64,000 nt of DNA from Pseudomonas sp. UBA4194 (GTDB taxonomy: Bacteria > Pseudomonadota > Gammaproteobacteria > Pseudomonadales > Pseudomonadaceae): contig NZ_DFUE01000016.1 in NCBI RefSeq assembly GCF_002379585.1, positions 68,316 to 132,315 of the forward strand, in the 5' to 3' direction. This document shows, in pieces, positions 17,722 through 26,019 of the stretch (positions within the stretch are counted from its first letter, which is position 1; every line of letters begins with the position of its first letter). The notes below the pieces were generated by a model. The model worked only from the letters and a program-made list of their open reading frames with translations, was not told the origin of the DNA and ran no database searches. The translations under genes were made by a program, and so were the position numbers.

Positions 17722-19437
17722 CTATTCGGGCTGATGGGCCAAGGGAGGGGTGCGCGGAGGTATCTGGCGTTTGCTGCCGGTAGCCTCGAACGCAGCCGCG
17801 AAACCGAGCAGGTTGGTATCGTCATAGGCACGTCCGGCAAAGGTAAGCCCCACCGGCATGCCGATATCCGCCATCACGCCCATGGGCACGGTAACGGTCG
17901 GTACACCGAGGTGCCGAATCGCCAGGTTGCCGTTGGCCACCCACACACCATTGCTCCAGGCGATGTCCGCCGCTTGCGGATCGACATCGGCGTTCGCCGG
18001 GCCCACATCGGCAACCGTGGGGAACAGCACAGCGTCCAGCCTCAGTTTATCCATCCAGTCTTCGAGGTCGATCTTGCGCGTGTGTTCCAGACCGCGCAGG
18101 CCATCGGGCAGGGTACTGATCTGGTCCCAGGGGGTAATGCCGCGCTCGGCCATTTTCACGTATTCGTCCATGCCTGCGGCGAGGTCCCCTTCCCTGTTGG
18201 GCAGGGTGCCCGGATCGTGAGGGAAGATCAGCGGTCCGTCGACGTCGACCAGACGGTTCAACGCCGGGTCGCCATTGGCCTGCAGGAAATCATCGAAGGC
18301 CCAGGCCGTCAGATCCCACAGCTCATGGTGCAGAAATTCCTTGGAGACGATGCCGCGATTGAACACCGTCGGCGCGCCCGGCCGGTCGCCTTCGCAGTTG
18401 GATACCAGCGGAAAGTCCACCTCGATCACTTCGGCGCCCGCGGCCTGCAATGCACGACTGGCCTGCTGCCACAGCGCGATGACCGACGCCCGAGTGACAA
18501 TGCGCTGCCCGGTGGGGCCGCCGATACCCGGCTGGTCGGCGGTACCTGCCTGGGGGTCGGCATTGATGTACATCCGCGGCACGCCGAAGCGCTTACCCAC
18601 CAGGCCTTGCACACCTGTGGCCAGCGCAGGGTAAGAAGCTGGCCGTACCTGCTCGACCGCGGGGATGGGCACCCAGGGCTGCAACCGCCACAAATCGCCC
18701 CGCGTGTCGGCATCGGGCGCGACCACCACATCCAGCACTTCCAACAGGTCGGCCATGGTTCGGGCGAAAGGCACCACCACGTCCATGGTCGGTGTCAGGG
18801 GCCAGTTGCCTCGCACCGAAATCACCCCCCGCGAGGGCGTATAGGCACACAAGCCATTGTTGGACGCAGGCCCCCGGCCGCTCGACCAGGTTTCCTCGGC
18901 CAGGCCGAAAGCGGCAAAGCTGGCGGCCGTGGCCGTGCCCGCACCATTGGACGAACCCGAAGCAAAGGGGGCCGTCAGGTAGGCTGCGTTATAGGGGCTT
19001 TCTGCCCGCCCGTAGACGCCGCGCTGCATGCCACCATTGGCCATCGGCGGCATATTGGTCTTGCCCAGGCATACCGCACCGCCGCCACGTAGACGCTCGA
19101 TGGTGAACGCATCACGTTGCGCTACCAGGCTGGCGAAGGCCGGGCTGCCGGACGCCGCTGTCAGCCCCTTGACCAGGTAGCTGTCCTTGGCGGTGTAGGG
19201 AATGCCGTCCAGCGGGCCCAGGCATTGCCCGCTGGCCCGGCGGGCATCCGAGGCGGCGGCCTCGGCCAGGGCGTCGGGGTTGCGTACCACCACGGCGTTC
19301 AACGCCGTGGCAGTATCGGCGCCGTCGTAGGCATCGATCCGCGCCAGGTAGGCTTCTACCAACTGGACCGAGGTGGTTTGCCCGGTTTCAAGGGCGGTGC
19401 GCAGGTCCGCGATGGACACTTCGGTGACTTCGATCAT
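17722..19437 (-). CDS. Amidase signature family protein
   Basis: A 571-residue amidase-signature hydrolase. Lys84 (PYTAKDSYLVKG) and Ser162/163 (ASGSSNGAG) match the catalytic Lys and cis-Ser. The nucleophile should lie near Ser186, but the usual GGS box there reads WSSGRGPAS, a deviation that could change specificity. The substrate is unknown. It starts three bases after a RidA-type gene on the same strand, so the two form an operon. The RidA partner may clear a reactive enamine or imine product; that is inference. Confidence 0.88.
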   Translation of the reverse strand: MIEVTEVSIADLRTALETGQTTSVQLVEAYLARIDAYDGADTATALNAVVVRNPDALAEAAASDARRASGQCLGPLDGIPYTAKDSYLVKGLTAASGSPAFASLVAQRDAFTIERLRGGGAVCLGKTNMPPMANGGMQRGVYGRAESPYNAAYLTAPFASGSSNGAGTATAASFAAFGLAEETWSSGRGPASNNGLCAYTPSRGVISVRGNWPLTPTMDVVVPFARTMADLLEVLDVVVAPDADTRGDLWRLQPWVPIPAVEQVRPASYPALATGVQGLVGKRFGVPRMYINADPQAGTADQPGIGGPTGQRIVTRASVIALWQQASRALQAAGAEVIEVDFPLVSNCEGDRPGAPTVFNRGIVSKEFLHHELWDLTAWAFDDFLQANGDPALNRLVDVDGPLIFPHDPGTLPNREGDLAAGMDEYVKMAERGITPWDQISTLPDGLRGLEHTRKIDLEDWMDKLRLDAVLFPTVADVGPANADVDPQAADIAWSNGVWVANGNLAIRHLGVPTVTVPMGVMADIGMPVGLTFAGRAYDDTNLLGFAAAFEATGSKRQIPPRTPPLAHQPE

Positions 19438-19440
19438 GGT

Positions 19441-19821
19441 TCAGGCCTTGGCCGCCATGGCGGTGACTTCCACGCGCATGCCTTCGACCGCCAACGCCGC
19501 CACGCCTACCGCCGCACGCACCGGCCAGGGCTTGGCAAAGAAGCGCTGGTACACTTCGTTGAATGCGGCACGATCAGCCATGTCGGTGAGGTAGATGGTC
19601 AGGTGCAGCACCCGGTCCATGGAACTGCCGGCGCGCTCGAGTGCCACCTTGAGGGCCTGCAAGGTGCACTCGCTCTGCTCGACGATGCCGCCCAGCTCCA
19701 GACTGCCATCTTCTCGGGTCGGAATCTGCGTGGACACCAGCAGGCCGCCGAAGCCGGCGACGTCGGAAGAAATGGATTCGGCATCCGGGTCGGGAAGGAA
19801 GGTGATGTCGTGGTTGGCCAT
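19441..19821 (-). CDS. RidA/YjgF family protein
   Basis: A 126-residue RidA-family protein with FGGLLVSTQIP, ALERAGSSMDRVLHLTIYLTDM and PVRAAVGVAALAVEG. The Arg in the last motif matches the residue that binds the carboxylate in imine deaminases. These proteins hydrolyse reactive 2-aminoacrylate-type imines or related compounds. First gene of an operon with the amidase, whose start lies three bases after this stop. The extended N-terminus suggests an Rid subgroup different from archetypal RidA. Confidence 0.88.
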   Translation of the reverse strand: MANHDITFLPDPDAESISSDVAGFGGLLVSTQIPTREDGSLELGGIVEQSECTLQALKVALERAGSSMDRVLHLTIYLTDMADRAAFNEVYQRFFAKPWPVRAAVGVAALAVEGMRVEVTAMAAKA

Positions 19822-19907
19822 GGGGCTCCCTGATTGAATAACTGAGCGAAGTGCGCATGTTATATCAGATGAGCGGGACGTCAGCAGCCGACATCGAGCG
19901 GCGGGCG

Positions 19908-21071
19908 CTACCCCCGGGAAGCGCGGGTCTGGTCGACCAGTTGCAGGCTGTCGCGGCCACCGCGCTTGGATTGGTACAACGCCACATCACCCTGCTCGAT
20001 CAGCGCGGTCAGGCTTGCCGGTGGCTGGTTGATCACCGTAGCGCCGATACTCAGCGTGACCGCCTCGGGAGTCGCGAACCTCTGCTCGGCGACTTGCTGG
20101 AAGCGGCCGCGCAGCGTGCTGCTCAACGCGACGACACGCTCGATCGAAGCATCGCCCAGCAGGATGACGAACTCGTCGCCGCCCAGGCGAGCGGCCAGTG
20201 CGCCCTGGGGAAGCACGATGCGGATCATCTCGCTCAATGCGACCAGTAACTGGTCACCCGCGGCATGCCCGTGCAGATCATTCACCAGCTTGAAATTGTC
20301 GATGTCGATCAGCAGCAAAGCCCCGGGTTGGGCAGTGGAAACGTTATCCAGCAGACGCGGGGCACGCACCTCGAGGGCCCGCCGGTTATACAGCGCTGTC
20401 AGCGGATCGCGGGCGGCCAGGCGGGCGATACGCTTTTCGCGTCGGTAGCGTTCAGTGCCGGTCATCGACAACGCGATCAGCATGATCGCCATGGCCCCTT
20501 CCACCAGCGATACCTGAATGATCTCCCCACGAAAAGCCGCCAGGTCGATCAACGTGCCCGGTACCACCGCAGTGACCGCCTTGGCGAAGTAGAACACGCC
20601 GTGCACCAGCAGCACGTAACGCAACTGCACTGCGCCCACGCTCAGCGACTTGCCATGGGGCCGCAGCAGAAAGCTGGCGCGTAGGGTAAGCAGCGACACC
20701 GACAGCGAGTTGGCCACCAGCATGACCTTGGACCACGATTCGCCGGCAGGCAAAAGCAAGAGCGCCAGCCATCCCAGGAAGATCAGGTACCAGCCACGCG
20801 ATAATCGGGTTTCGGTGAAGCGGGCGACCCCCAGCAGGAACAGAAAATGCGCGGTCACCAGCAGGCCGTTGGCAAACCAGATGCCGATCAGCAACAGTCC
20901 GCTGGCACGCAGCAGTGCCAGCGTCGAGCCGATGCTGATAGTGGCGAACCCAGCACTCCAGAACAGCAACGAGGCCTCGCGCACGGTCCGCCACTCGATC
21001 GCCAGGTAGAGCGCAGCGGCGGCTGCCAGGGCGATGGTGATGGTAAGCATGGTCAACGGGTCGAGCGCCAT
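19908..21071 (-). CDS. Membrane diguanylate cyclase (GGDEF)
   Basis: A 387-residue protein with six or seven membrane helices in the first 210 residues and a cytosolic GGDEF domain (about 225-387). The active-site loop is intact, ARLGGDEFVILL (about 294-305), after RDPLTALYNRR and DIDNFKLVND. The RxxD inhibitory site five residues before GGDEF is absent, so product feedback is not expected. It should make cyclic di-GMP in response to a membrane signal. I chose MALDPLTML as the start, because upstream codons are charged and non-membrane-like. Monocistronic. Confidence 0.88.
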   Translation of the reverse strand: MALDPLTMLTITIALAAAAALYLAIEWRTVREASLLFWSAGFATISIGSTLALLRASGLLLIGIWFANGLLVTAHFLFLLGVARFTETRLSRGWYLIFLGWLALLLLPAGESWSKVMLVANSLSVSLLTLRASFLLRPHGKSLSVGAVQLRYVLLVHGVFYFAKAVTAVVPGTLIDLAAFRGEIIQVSLVEGAMAIMLIALSMTGTERYRREKRIARLAARDPLTALYNRRALEVRAPRLLDNVSTAQPGALLLIDIDNFKLVNDLHGHAAGDQLLVALSEMIRIVLPQGALAARLGGDEFVILLGDASIERVVALSSTLRGRFQQVAEQRFATPEAVTLSIGATVINQPPASLTALIEQGDVALYQSKRGGRDSLQLVDQTRASRG

Positions 21072-21367
21072 AGACTGCCGGTATTCCTGGTGTGAGGTCA
21101 GGGATGAATTGTAACCGCGGGGGTGCGCTTTTCGCAGGCCCGGGGAGTGATGGTCTGGATGGGCGATGCCCCCCTGCCCCCTTGTATCGGCATGGCCTCG
21201 TGGTGCTTTAGGGGGAAGTTTCGAAGGCGCTCGGGCCGTGGTCATTGTCCACTTCAAAGCGACAGTCATACACCATTCACCTTATTTATCCGCCGCCGCG
21301 CCCAGCCTAACCTAGTCTCACGTTGCAACCGCAACTACCCACCCCTCACACGATAAAGGACTTCACC

Positions 21368-21994
21368 ATGACCAACGCCACTTACAATCGCCTGAACAAA
21401 GACGACGCCGTAGTTCTGCTGGTAGACCACCAGACCGGCCTGATTTCGCTGGTACAGGACTTCACCCCCAACGAGTTCAAGAACAATGTATTGGCGCTGG
21501 CCGACCTGGCTAAGTTCTTCGAGCTGCCGACCATCCTCACTACCAGCTTCGAGCAGGGCCCCAACGGCCCACTGGTTCCGGAGCTCAAGGAGATGTTCCC
21601 GGACGCGCCCTACATCGCCCGCCCTGGCCAGATCAATGCCTGGGACAACGAAGATTTCGTCAAGGCGATCAAGGCCACGGGCCGCAAGCAGATCATCATC
21701 GCCGGCGTGGTGACCGATGTTTGTGTCGCCTTCCCTACCCTGTCGGCGCTGGCTGAAGGTTTTGACGTGTTCGTGGTCACCGACGCCTCCGGCACCTTCA
21801 ACACCACTGTGCAACAGGCGGCCTGGGCCCGGATGAGCGCGGCCGGTGCGCAATTGATGAACTGGTTCTCGGTGGCCTGTGAGCTGCACCGCGACTGGCG
21901 CAACGACATCGAAGGCCTGGGTAACCTGCTGTCCCAGCGCATTCCCAACTACCGCAACCTGATGAACAGCTACTCGGCCCTGTCGGCACGTTGA
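21368..21994 (+). CDS. Cysteine hydrolase, isochorismatase superfamily, YcaC-like
   Basis: A 208-residue isochorismatase-fold hydrolase close to E. coli YcaC. The likely triad is Asp20 in LLVDHQTG, a Lys in the central region and Cys118 in VVTDVCVAF. YcaC has no firmly known substrate. The gene is alone after a 296-bp region in which I recognise nothing else. A relic of a second gene of this family lies at 46978-47074 in this window, sharing the NRLN start motif and the YRNLMNSY ending. Confidence 0.9.
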   Translation: MTNATYNRLNKDDAVVLLVDHQTGLISLVQDFTPNEFKNNVLALADLAKFFELPTILTTSFEQGPNGPLVPELKEMFPDAPYIARPGQINAWDNEDFVKAIKATGRKQIIIAGVVTDVCVAFPTLSALAEGFDVFVVTDASGTFNTTVQQAAWARMSAAGAQLMNWFSVACELHRDWRNDIEGLGNLLSQRIPNYRNLMNSYSALSAR

Positions 21995-22021
21995 TCGGCT
22001 GCCCCTCCTGAGAAGATGCCA

Positions 22022-22060
22022 ACCCGGCCCGCCCTGCACATGCAGAGGCGGATGCCGGGT
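22022..22060. terminator. Hairpin after the YcaC-like gene
   Basis: ACCCGGC and GCCGGGT, with inner CCGCC and GGCGG pairing, form a long imperfect stem 28 bp after the stop. There is no U-tract, so termination strength is uncertain. Confidence 0.45.
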
Positions 22061-22166
22061 CGAGGCGGTCATGTTCGGCTGTGGCACCGCATGCTGTCGT
22101 CAGAGCGACTGAGTCCCATGCCTGACAAGTCGGTATAGTCCGCCACCTACTCGGCGGAAACTCCAA

Positions 22167-22607
22167 ATGTTCGAACTCTCCAGCTACCTAGGCTTGTTCC
22201 TCGCCGCCTTCGGCGCGGCCACCTTGCTGCCGTTGCAATCGGAAGCCGTACTGGTGGGCATGCTGTTATCGGAGCGCTACGTCGCTGTGATGCTGTTAGC
22301 AGTGGCAACCACCGGCAATGTGCTGGGCTCGGTGGTGAATTGGTATCTGGGCAGGTCCATCGAGCGCTTTCGACATCGCCGCTGGTTTCCGGTCAGCGAG
22401 CGTCATCTGGACACAGCCCAGAGAGCCTATCGACGCCACGGGCGCTGGGCGTTGCTGCTCAGTTGGGTACCGATCATTGGCGACCCGATCACCTTGGTCG
22501 CCGGCGTGCTCCGCGAGCCGTTATGGAGTTTTGTGCTGGTGGTGACGATAGCCAAGGGCTTTCGGTATCTGGTGCTGGTAGCCCTGACGCTAGGGTGGAT
22601 TGGCTGA
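22167..22607 (+). CDS. YqaA-like small membrane protein (DedA superfamily)
   Basis: A 146-residue membrane protein of the YqaA type, a short relative of the DedA/SNARE-associated family. It has GAATLLPLQSEAVLVGML at about 18-35, GNVLGSVVNWYLGR at about 51-64, and RWALLLSWVPIIGDPITLVAG with the Asp-Pro typical of the family. DedA proteins affect lipid carrier or membrane homeostasis, but the role of YqaA is unknown. It stands alone, followed by a REP array. Confidence 0.85.
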   Translation: MFELSSYLGLFLAAFGAATLLPLQSEAVLVGMLLSERYVAVMLLAVATTGNVLGSVVNWYLGRSIERFRHRRWFPVSERHLDTAQRAYRRHGRWALLLSWVPIIGDPITLVAGVLREPLWSFVLVVTIAKGFRYLVLVALTLGWIG

Positions 22608-22619
22608 GTGCAACGCTGA

Positions 22620-22920
22620 TGCGGCTGACGCCTTCGCGGCTTCACGCCGCTCCTACAGGGATCGCGTACATCTGTAGCGAAGGGGCCGGTATTGCTGGCA
22701 CAAATCCCAAATTCGATGGTGATCGCCCCAATGCCCACGCGTACCCCCGTAGGAGCGGCGTGCAGCCGCGAAGGGGCCGGTATGGCTGGCACGCATTTCG
22801 AATTTTGTGGCGATTGGGCGGGCGCCTTCGCGGCTTTACGCCGCTCCTACAGGGATCACGTACATCTGTGGTATGGCTGGCACACATCTCGAAATTTGCG
22901 GCGATTGGGCGGGCGCCTTA
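22620..22920. repeat. REP array with repeated spacers
   Basis: Complete REP copies of the cttcgcggct-acgccgctcc type lie at about 22629-22660, 22746-22780 (inverted) and 22821-22857, with partial copies near 22676-22690 and 22908-22920. The sequence between them is itself repeated: an 'atggctggcac' block running into 'gcgattgggcgggcgcc' occurs at 22782 and 22873, 91 bp apart, with a more diverged copy near 22692. This is a tandem amplification of a REP pair, filling the gap between the YqaA-like and LysR genes. No gene is seen. Confidence 0.85.
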
Positions 22921-23820
22921 CGGGGATGGTGGGGTGCCGGGGGGCATCAGGGTGGCGATGAGGGCGCGGACGGTGCCGGGCAAGGCATCCAGTTCGCGGA
23001 CCAGGATGCTGCGTTCGCGCACGGCCCATGGCTCGTCCAGTTCGATGGTTACCAACTGCATGGTCCGGCTGTGACGCCCGGCCGCCGACTCGGGAAGGAT
23101 GCCGATGCCCACGCCCGCTTCCACCATCCGGCAGATGGCTTCGAAGCTGGAGACCTGAATGCGCAGCGACAAATTCTGCCCCATACGCTCGACATGCTCA
23201 CGCAGGAAGCTGAGCAAGGTACTGCCCTCATGCAGGCCAATGTGCTGGAAGGCCAGCGTCTGCTTGAGGCTGACTTTGCCACAGCCGGCCAGCGCATGGC
23301 CCGCAGGCACCGTCAGCACCAGCCGATCCGTGCTGAAGTGCATCACCTGCAGTCCCGCCGCCTCCACCGGGCCGGCGATGATGCCCATGTCGCTGCTGCC
23401 ATCGAGCACCCCGCGGACGATGTCCCGAGACAGCCGCTCTTGCAGATCCACCGACACCCCAGGTCGCCCGGCCAGAAATCCGGCCAGCACTTCAGGCAGG
23501 AACTCGGTCACCGCCGTGGTGTTGGCGAAGATGCGGATATGACCCGACGAATCCGTCCCGAAATGAGTGAACTCGGCCTTGAGATAATCCACCTGACGCA
23601 TGATCAACCGCGCGTGCATCAGCAGCTTCTGCCCGGCAGGCGTCAATTCCACTCCACGGCTGTCGCGGTACAGCAGGCGGGTATCGAGCTGATTCTCCAG
23701 TGCCTTGATCCGAGCACTGGCGGCGGCCGGCGACAGAAAGGCCCGGCGCGCACCCTGGGTCAGGCTAGGGGATTCGCCGATATGAATGAAGAGACGCAAG
23801 TCAGCCAGATCAAAATGCAT
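22918..23820 (-). CDS. LysR-type regulator, probably of the itaconate cluster
   Basis: A 300-residue LysR regulator: winged HTH at about 1-60 (FIHIGESPSLTQGARRAFLS, AASARIKALENQL), then a periplasmic-binding-like effector domain. It is divergent from the itaconyl-CoA hydratase gene. In P. aeruginosa the itaconate genes are also headed by a divergent LysR gene (RipR), so it probably activates this cluster in response to itaconate or a derivative. A 21-bp inverted repeat in the intergenic region is its likely site. Confidence 0.88.
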   Translation of the reverse strand: MHFDLADLRLFIHIGESPSLTQGARRAFLSPAAASARIKALENQLDTRLLYRDSRGVELTPAGQKLLMHARLIMRQVDYLKAEFTHFGTDSSGHIRIFANTTAVTEFLPEVLAGFLAGRPGVSVDLQERLSRDIVRGVLDGSSDMGIIAGPVEAAGLQVMHFSTDRLVLTVPAGHALAGCGKVSLKQTLAFQHIGLHEGSTLLSFLREHVERMGQNLSLRIQVSSFEAICRMVEAGVGIGILPESAAGRHSRTMQLVTIELDEPWAVRERSILVRELDALPGTVRALIATLMPPGTPPSP

Positions 23821-23843
23821 GGGGGTGTCCAGAGAGTGCCAGT

Positions 23844-23864
23844 GCGTTCAGCATAGATGAACGC
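23844..23864. promoter_or_regulatory. Inverted repeat, likely operator of the divergent LysR
   Basis: GCGTTCA-gcataga-TGAACGC has perfect 7-bp arms and lies 24 bp from the LysR start and about 84 bp before the hydratase start. Size and place suit a LysR recognition site. Confidence 0.6.
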
Positions 23865-23947
23865 TGGCTTACGCAAATGCAAATTCACAGAATGCCAGGC
23901 GCCTCCCATGATCGGCCCATAACAATACGAGCCGAGGCCGCTGGGTC

Positions 23948-24787
23948 ATGAGTGCTGCAGATTTCTCCACCAATTACACCGCCTGGATTGGCCGCACCGA
24001 AGCCTCACAGGATGTGCTCAGTCACAACCTGATCAAGCGCATTGCGGCGACCTTTGCAGAACCCACGCCCGCTGTCGGTCAGGCACTGCCGCCGCTGTGG
24101 CAGTGGTGCTTCTTCCAGGACCCAGTGCCCGAGTGCCAACTGGGCGAAGACGGCCACCCCGCGCGCGGCGGCTTCCTGCCTCCTGCCGACAACCGCAATC
24201 GCATGTGGGCAGGGGGCCGGGTCCAGTTCATCGAGCCGCTGTTGGTCGGCGCAGCGGCTGAGCGCCTCTCCACCCTCGTTCACATCGAGGAGAAACACGG
24301 CCGCACCGGCGCCCTGCTGTTCGTTACCGTGCGCCACGACTACCTGCAAGACGGTCGACTCTGCCTACGTGAGGAGCAGGACATCGTTTACCGAGAGCCA
24401 AACCCGCCAAAGCTGACCAGCGACCAGGCGCCCCACGACGGCGAATGGAGCGAAACCATCACACCCACCCCTACCCTGCTGTTCCGCTACTCGGCCGTGA
24501 CCTTCAACGGCCATCGCATTCACTACGACTACCCCTACGTGACCGACACCGAGGGCTATCCCGGCCTGGTAGTGCACGGACCGCTGATCGCCACCCTAAG
24601 CTTGCGCGCGTTCAGTCGCGCCCATCCCGATAAACGCATCCGCCAGTTCAACTACCGCGGCGTTCGCCCCCTGGCCGTGCCGACGCCTTTCCAGGTGGGC
24701 GGCCGGTTGCGCGACAACGGCACGGCGCAGATATGGGCCAGCAATGACGCCGGCATCGCCCAGCACGGCGAAGTGCTTTTCGATTGA
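23948..24787 (+). CDS. ich: Itaconyl-CoA hydratase / mesaconyl-CoA hydratase-like, HTD2 family
   Basis: A 279-residue double hot-dog hydratase: a FAS1-type N-terminal half (about 1-150) and a MaoC-like C-terminal half with YSAVTFNGHRIHYD (about 179-192) and YPGLVVHGPL, the signature of the HTD2/itaconyl-CoA hydratase group. It should convert itaconyl-CoA to (S)-citramalyl-CoA. The assignment is supported by its place before acyl-CoA dehydrogenase, MmgE/PrpD, CoA-transferase and citramalyl lyase genes, as in PA0878-PA0883. By sequence alone it could be a mesaconyl-C4-CoA hydratase. Confidence 0.85.
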   Translation: MSAADFSTNYTAWIGRTEASQDVLSHNLIKRIAATFAEPTPAVGQALPPLWQWCFFQDPVPECQLGEDGHPARGGFLPPADNRNRMWAGGRVQFIEPLLVGAAAERLSTLVHIEEKHGRTGALLFVTVRHDYLQDGRLCLREEQDIVYREPNPPKLTSDQAPHDGEWSETITPTPTLLFRYSAVTFNGHRIHYDYPYVTDTEGYPGLVVHGPLIATLSLRAFSRAHPDKRIRQFNYRGVRPLAVPTPFQVGGRLRDNGTAQIWASNDAGIAQHGEVLFD

Positions 24788-24845
24788 TGTACTTGTTGCC
24801 GAGCCTTGCGCTCGATCGCCACCGCTTGATCCCGAGACCACCACC

Positions 24846-26009
24846 ATGAACCCGTATGACGACGAAGACCTCAATGCCATCCGCGAAGGCGTGCGCGCCC
24901 TGTGCGCCGAATTCGACGCCGCCTACTGGCGCCGGATCGACGAACAGAAGGGCTTTCCGGAAGCCTTCGTCAAGTCGCTGACCGACGCCGGCTGGCTGTC
25001 GGCGATGATCCCTACCGAATACGGCGGCTCGGGCCTGGGGTTGGCTGAAGCCTCGGTCATTCTTGAAGAGGTGAACGCCTGCGGTGGCAATTCAGGCACG
25101 GTTCACGGGCAGATGTACAACATGTTCACCCTCCTTCGCCACGGCAGCGAGGCACAGAAACGCCACTACCTGCCCAAGCTCGCCAGCGGCGAATTGCGTT
25201 TGCAATCGATGGCCGTCACCGAGCCCACCACGGGCACCGACACCACCAAGATCAAGACCACCGCCGTGCGTCAGGGCGACAAGTACGTCATCAATGGTCA
25301 GAAGGTATGGATCTCGCGGGTCCAGCACTCGGACCTGATGATCCTGCTGGCCCGCACCACGCCGTTGGCCGAGGTGACGAAGAAGTCCGAAGGCATGTCG
25401 ATTTTCCTGGTCGACCTGCGCGAGGCCATCGGCAAGGGTCTGACGGTCCAGCCCATCGCCAATATGGTCAACCATGAAACCAACGAGCTGTTCTTCGACA
25501 ACCTGGAACTGCCCGCCGACAGCCTGATCGGCGAGGAAGGCAAAGGCTTTCGCTACATCCTCGATGGGCTCAATGCCGAGCGCACGCTGATCGCCGCCGA
25601 GTGCATCGGTGACGGCCGCTGGTTCATCGCAAAGGCCAGTGCCTATGCCCGCGACCGGGTGGTGTTCGGGCGGCCCATCGGGCAGAACCAGGGTGTGCAG
25701 TTCCCCATTGCCGAGGCGCATATCGAAATCGAAGCCGCCGACCTGATGCGCTGGCGCGCCTGCCAGGAATACGACAGCGGGCAGAATGCCGGGGCCAGCG
25801 CCAACATGGCCAAGTACCTGGCGGCCAAGGCGTCCTGGGAAGCGGCCAATGCCTGCCTGCAGACCCATGGCGGCTTCGGCTTTGCCTGTGAATACGACGT
25901 GGAGCGCAAGTTTCGCGAAACCCGCCTGTACCAGGTGGCGCCCATCTCCACCAACCTGATTCTTTCCTACGTCGCCGAGCATCTGCTCGAACTGCCGCGC
26001 AGTTTCTGA
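24846..26009 (+). CDS. Acyl-CoA dehydrogenase of the itaconate cluster
   Basis: A 387-residue flavin acyl-CoA dehydrogenase. It has the middle-domain FAD motif MAVTEPTTGTDTTKIKT, a C-terminal QTHGGFGFACEYDVERKFRE and a Glu in GLNAERTLIA (about 243). The last aligns with the catalytic base of isovaleryl-CoA dehydrogenase-like enzymes, since no Glu is at the usual later position. Its substrate in itaconate metabolism is not established, although a homologue lies in the P. aeruginosa cluster. The start is MNPYDD. It follows the hydratase gene after 58 bp. Confidence 0.88.
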   Translation: MNPYDDEDLNAIREGVRALCAEFDAAYWRRIDEQKGFPEAFVKSLTDAGWLSAMIPTEYGGSGLGLAEASVILEEVNACGGNSGTVHGQMYNMFTLLRHGSEAQKRHYLPKLASGELRLQSMAVTEPTTGTDTTKIKTTAVRQGDKYVINGQKVWISRVQHSDLMILLARTTPLAEVTKKSEGMSIFLVDLREAIGKGLTVQPIANMVNHETNELFFDNLELPADSLIGEEGKGFRYILDGLNAERTLIAAECIGDGRWFIAKASAYARDRVVFGRPIGQNQGVQFPIAEAHIEIEAADLMRWRACQEYDSGQNAGASANMAKYLAAKASWEAANACLQTHGGFGFACEYDVERKFRETRLYQVAPISTNLILSYVAEHLLELPRSF

Positions 26010-26019
26010 GGGGCTGTCC

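Noticed and set aside
22340..23074. Open frame of 244 codons across the REP array
   Set aside because: It runs through repeats, overlaps the YqaA-like gene and LysR gene, and has no recognisable domain.
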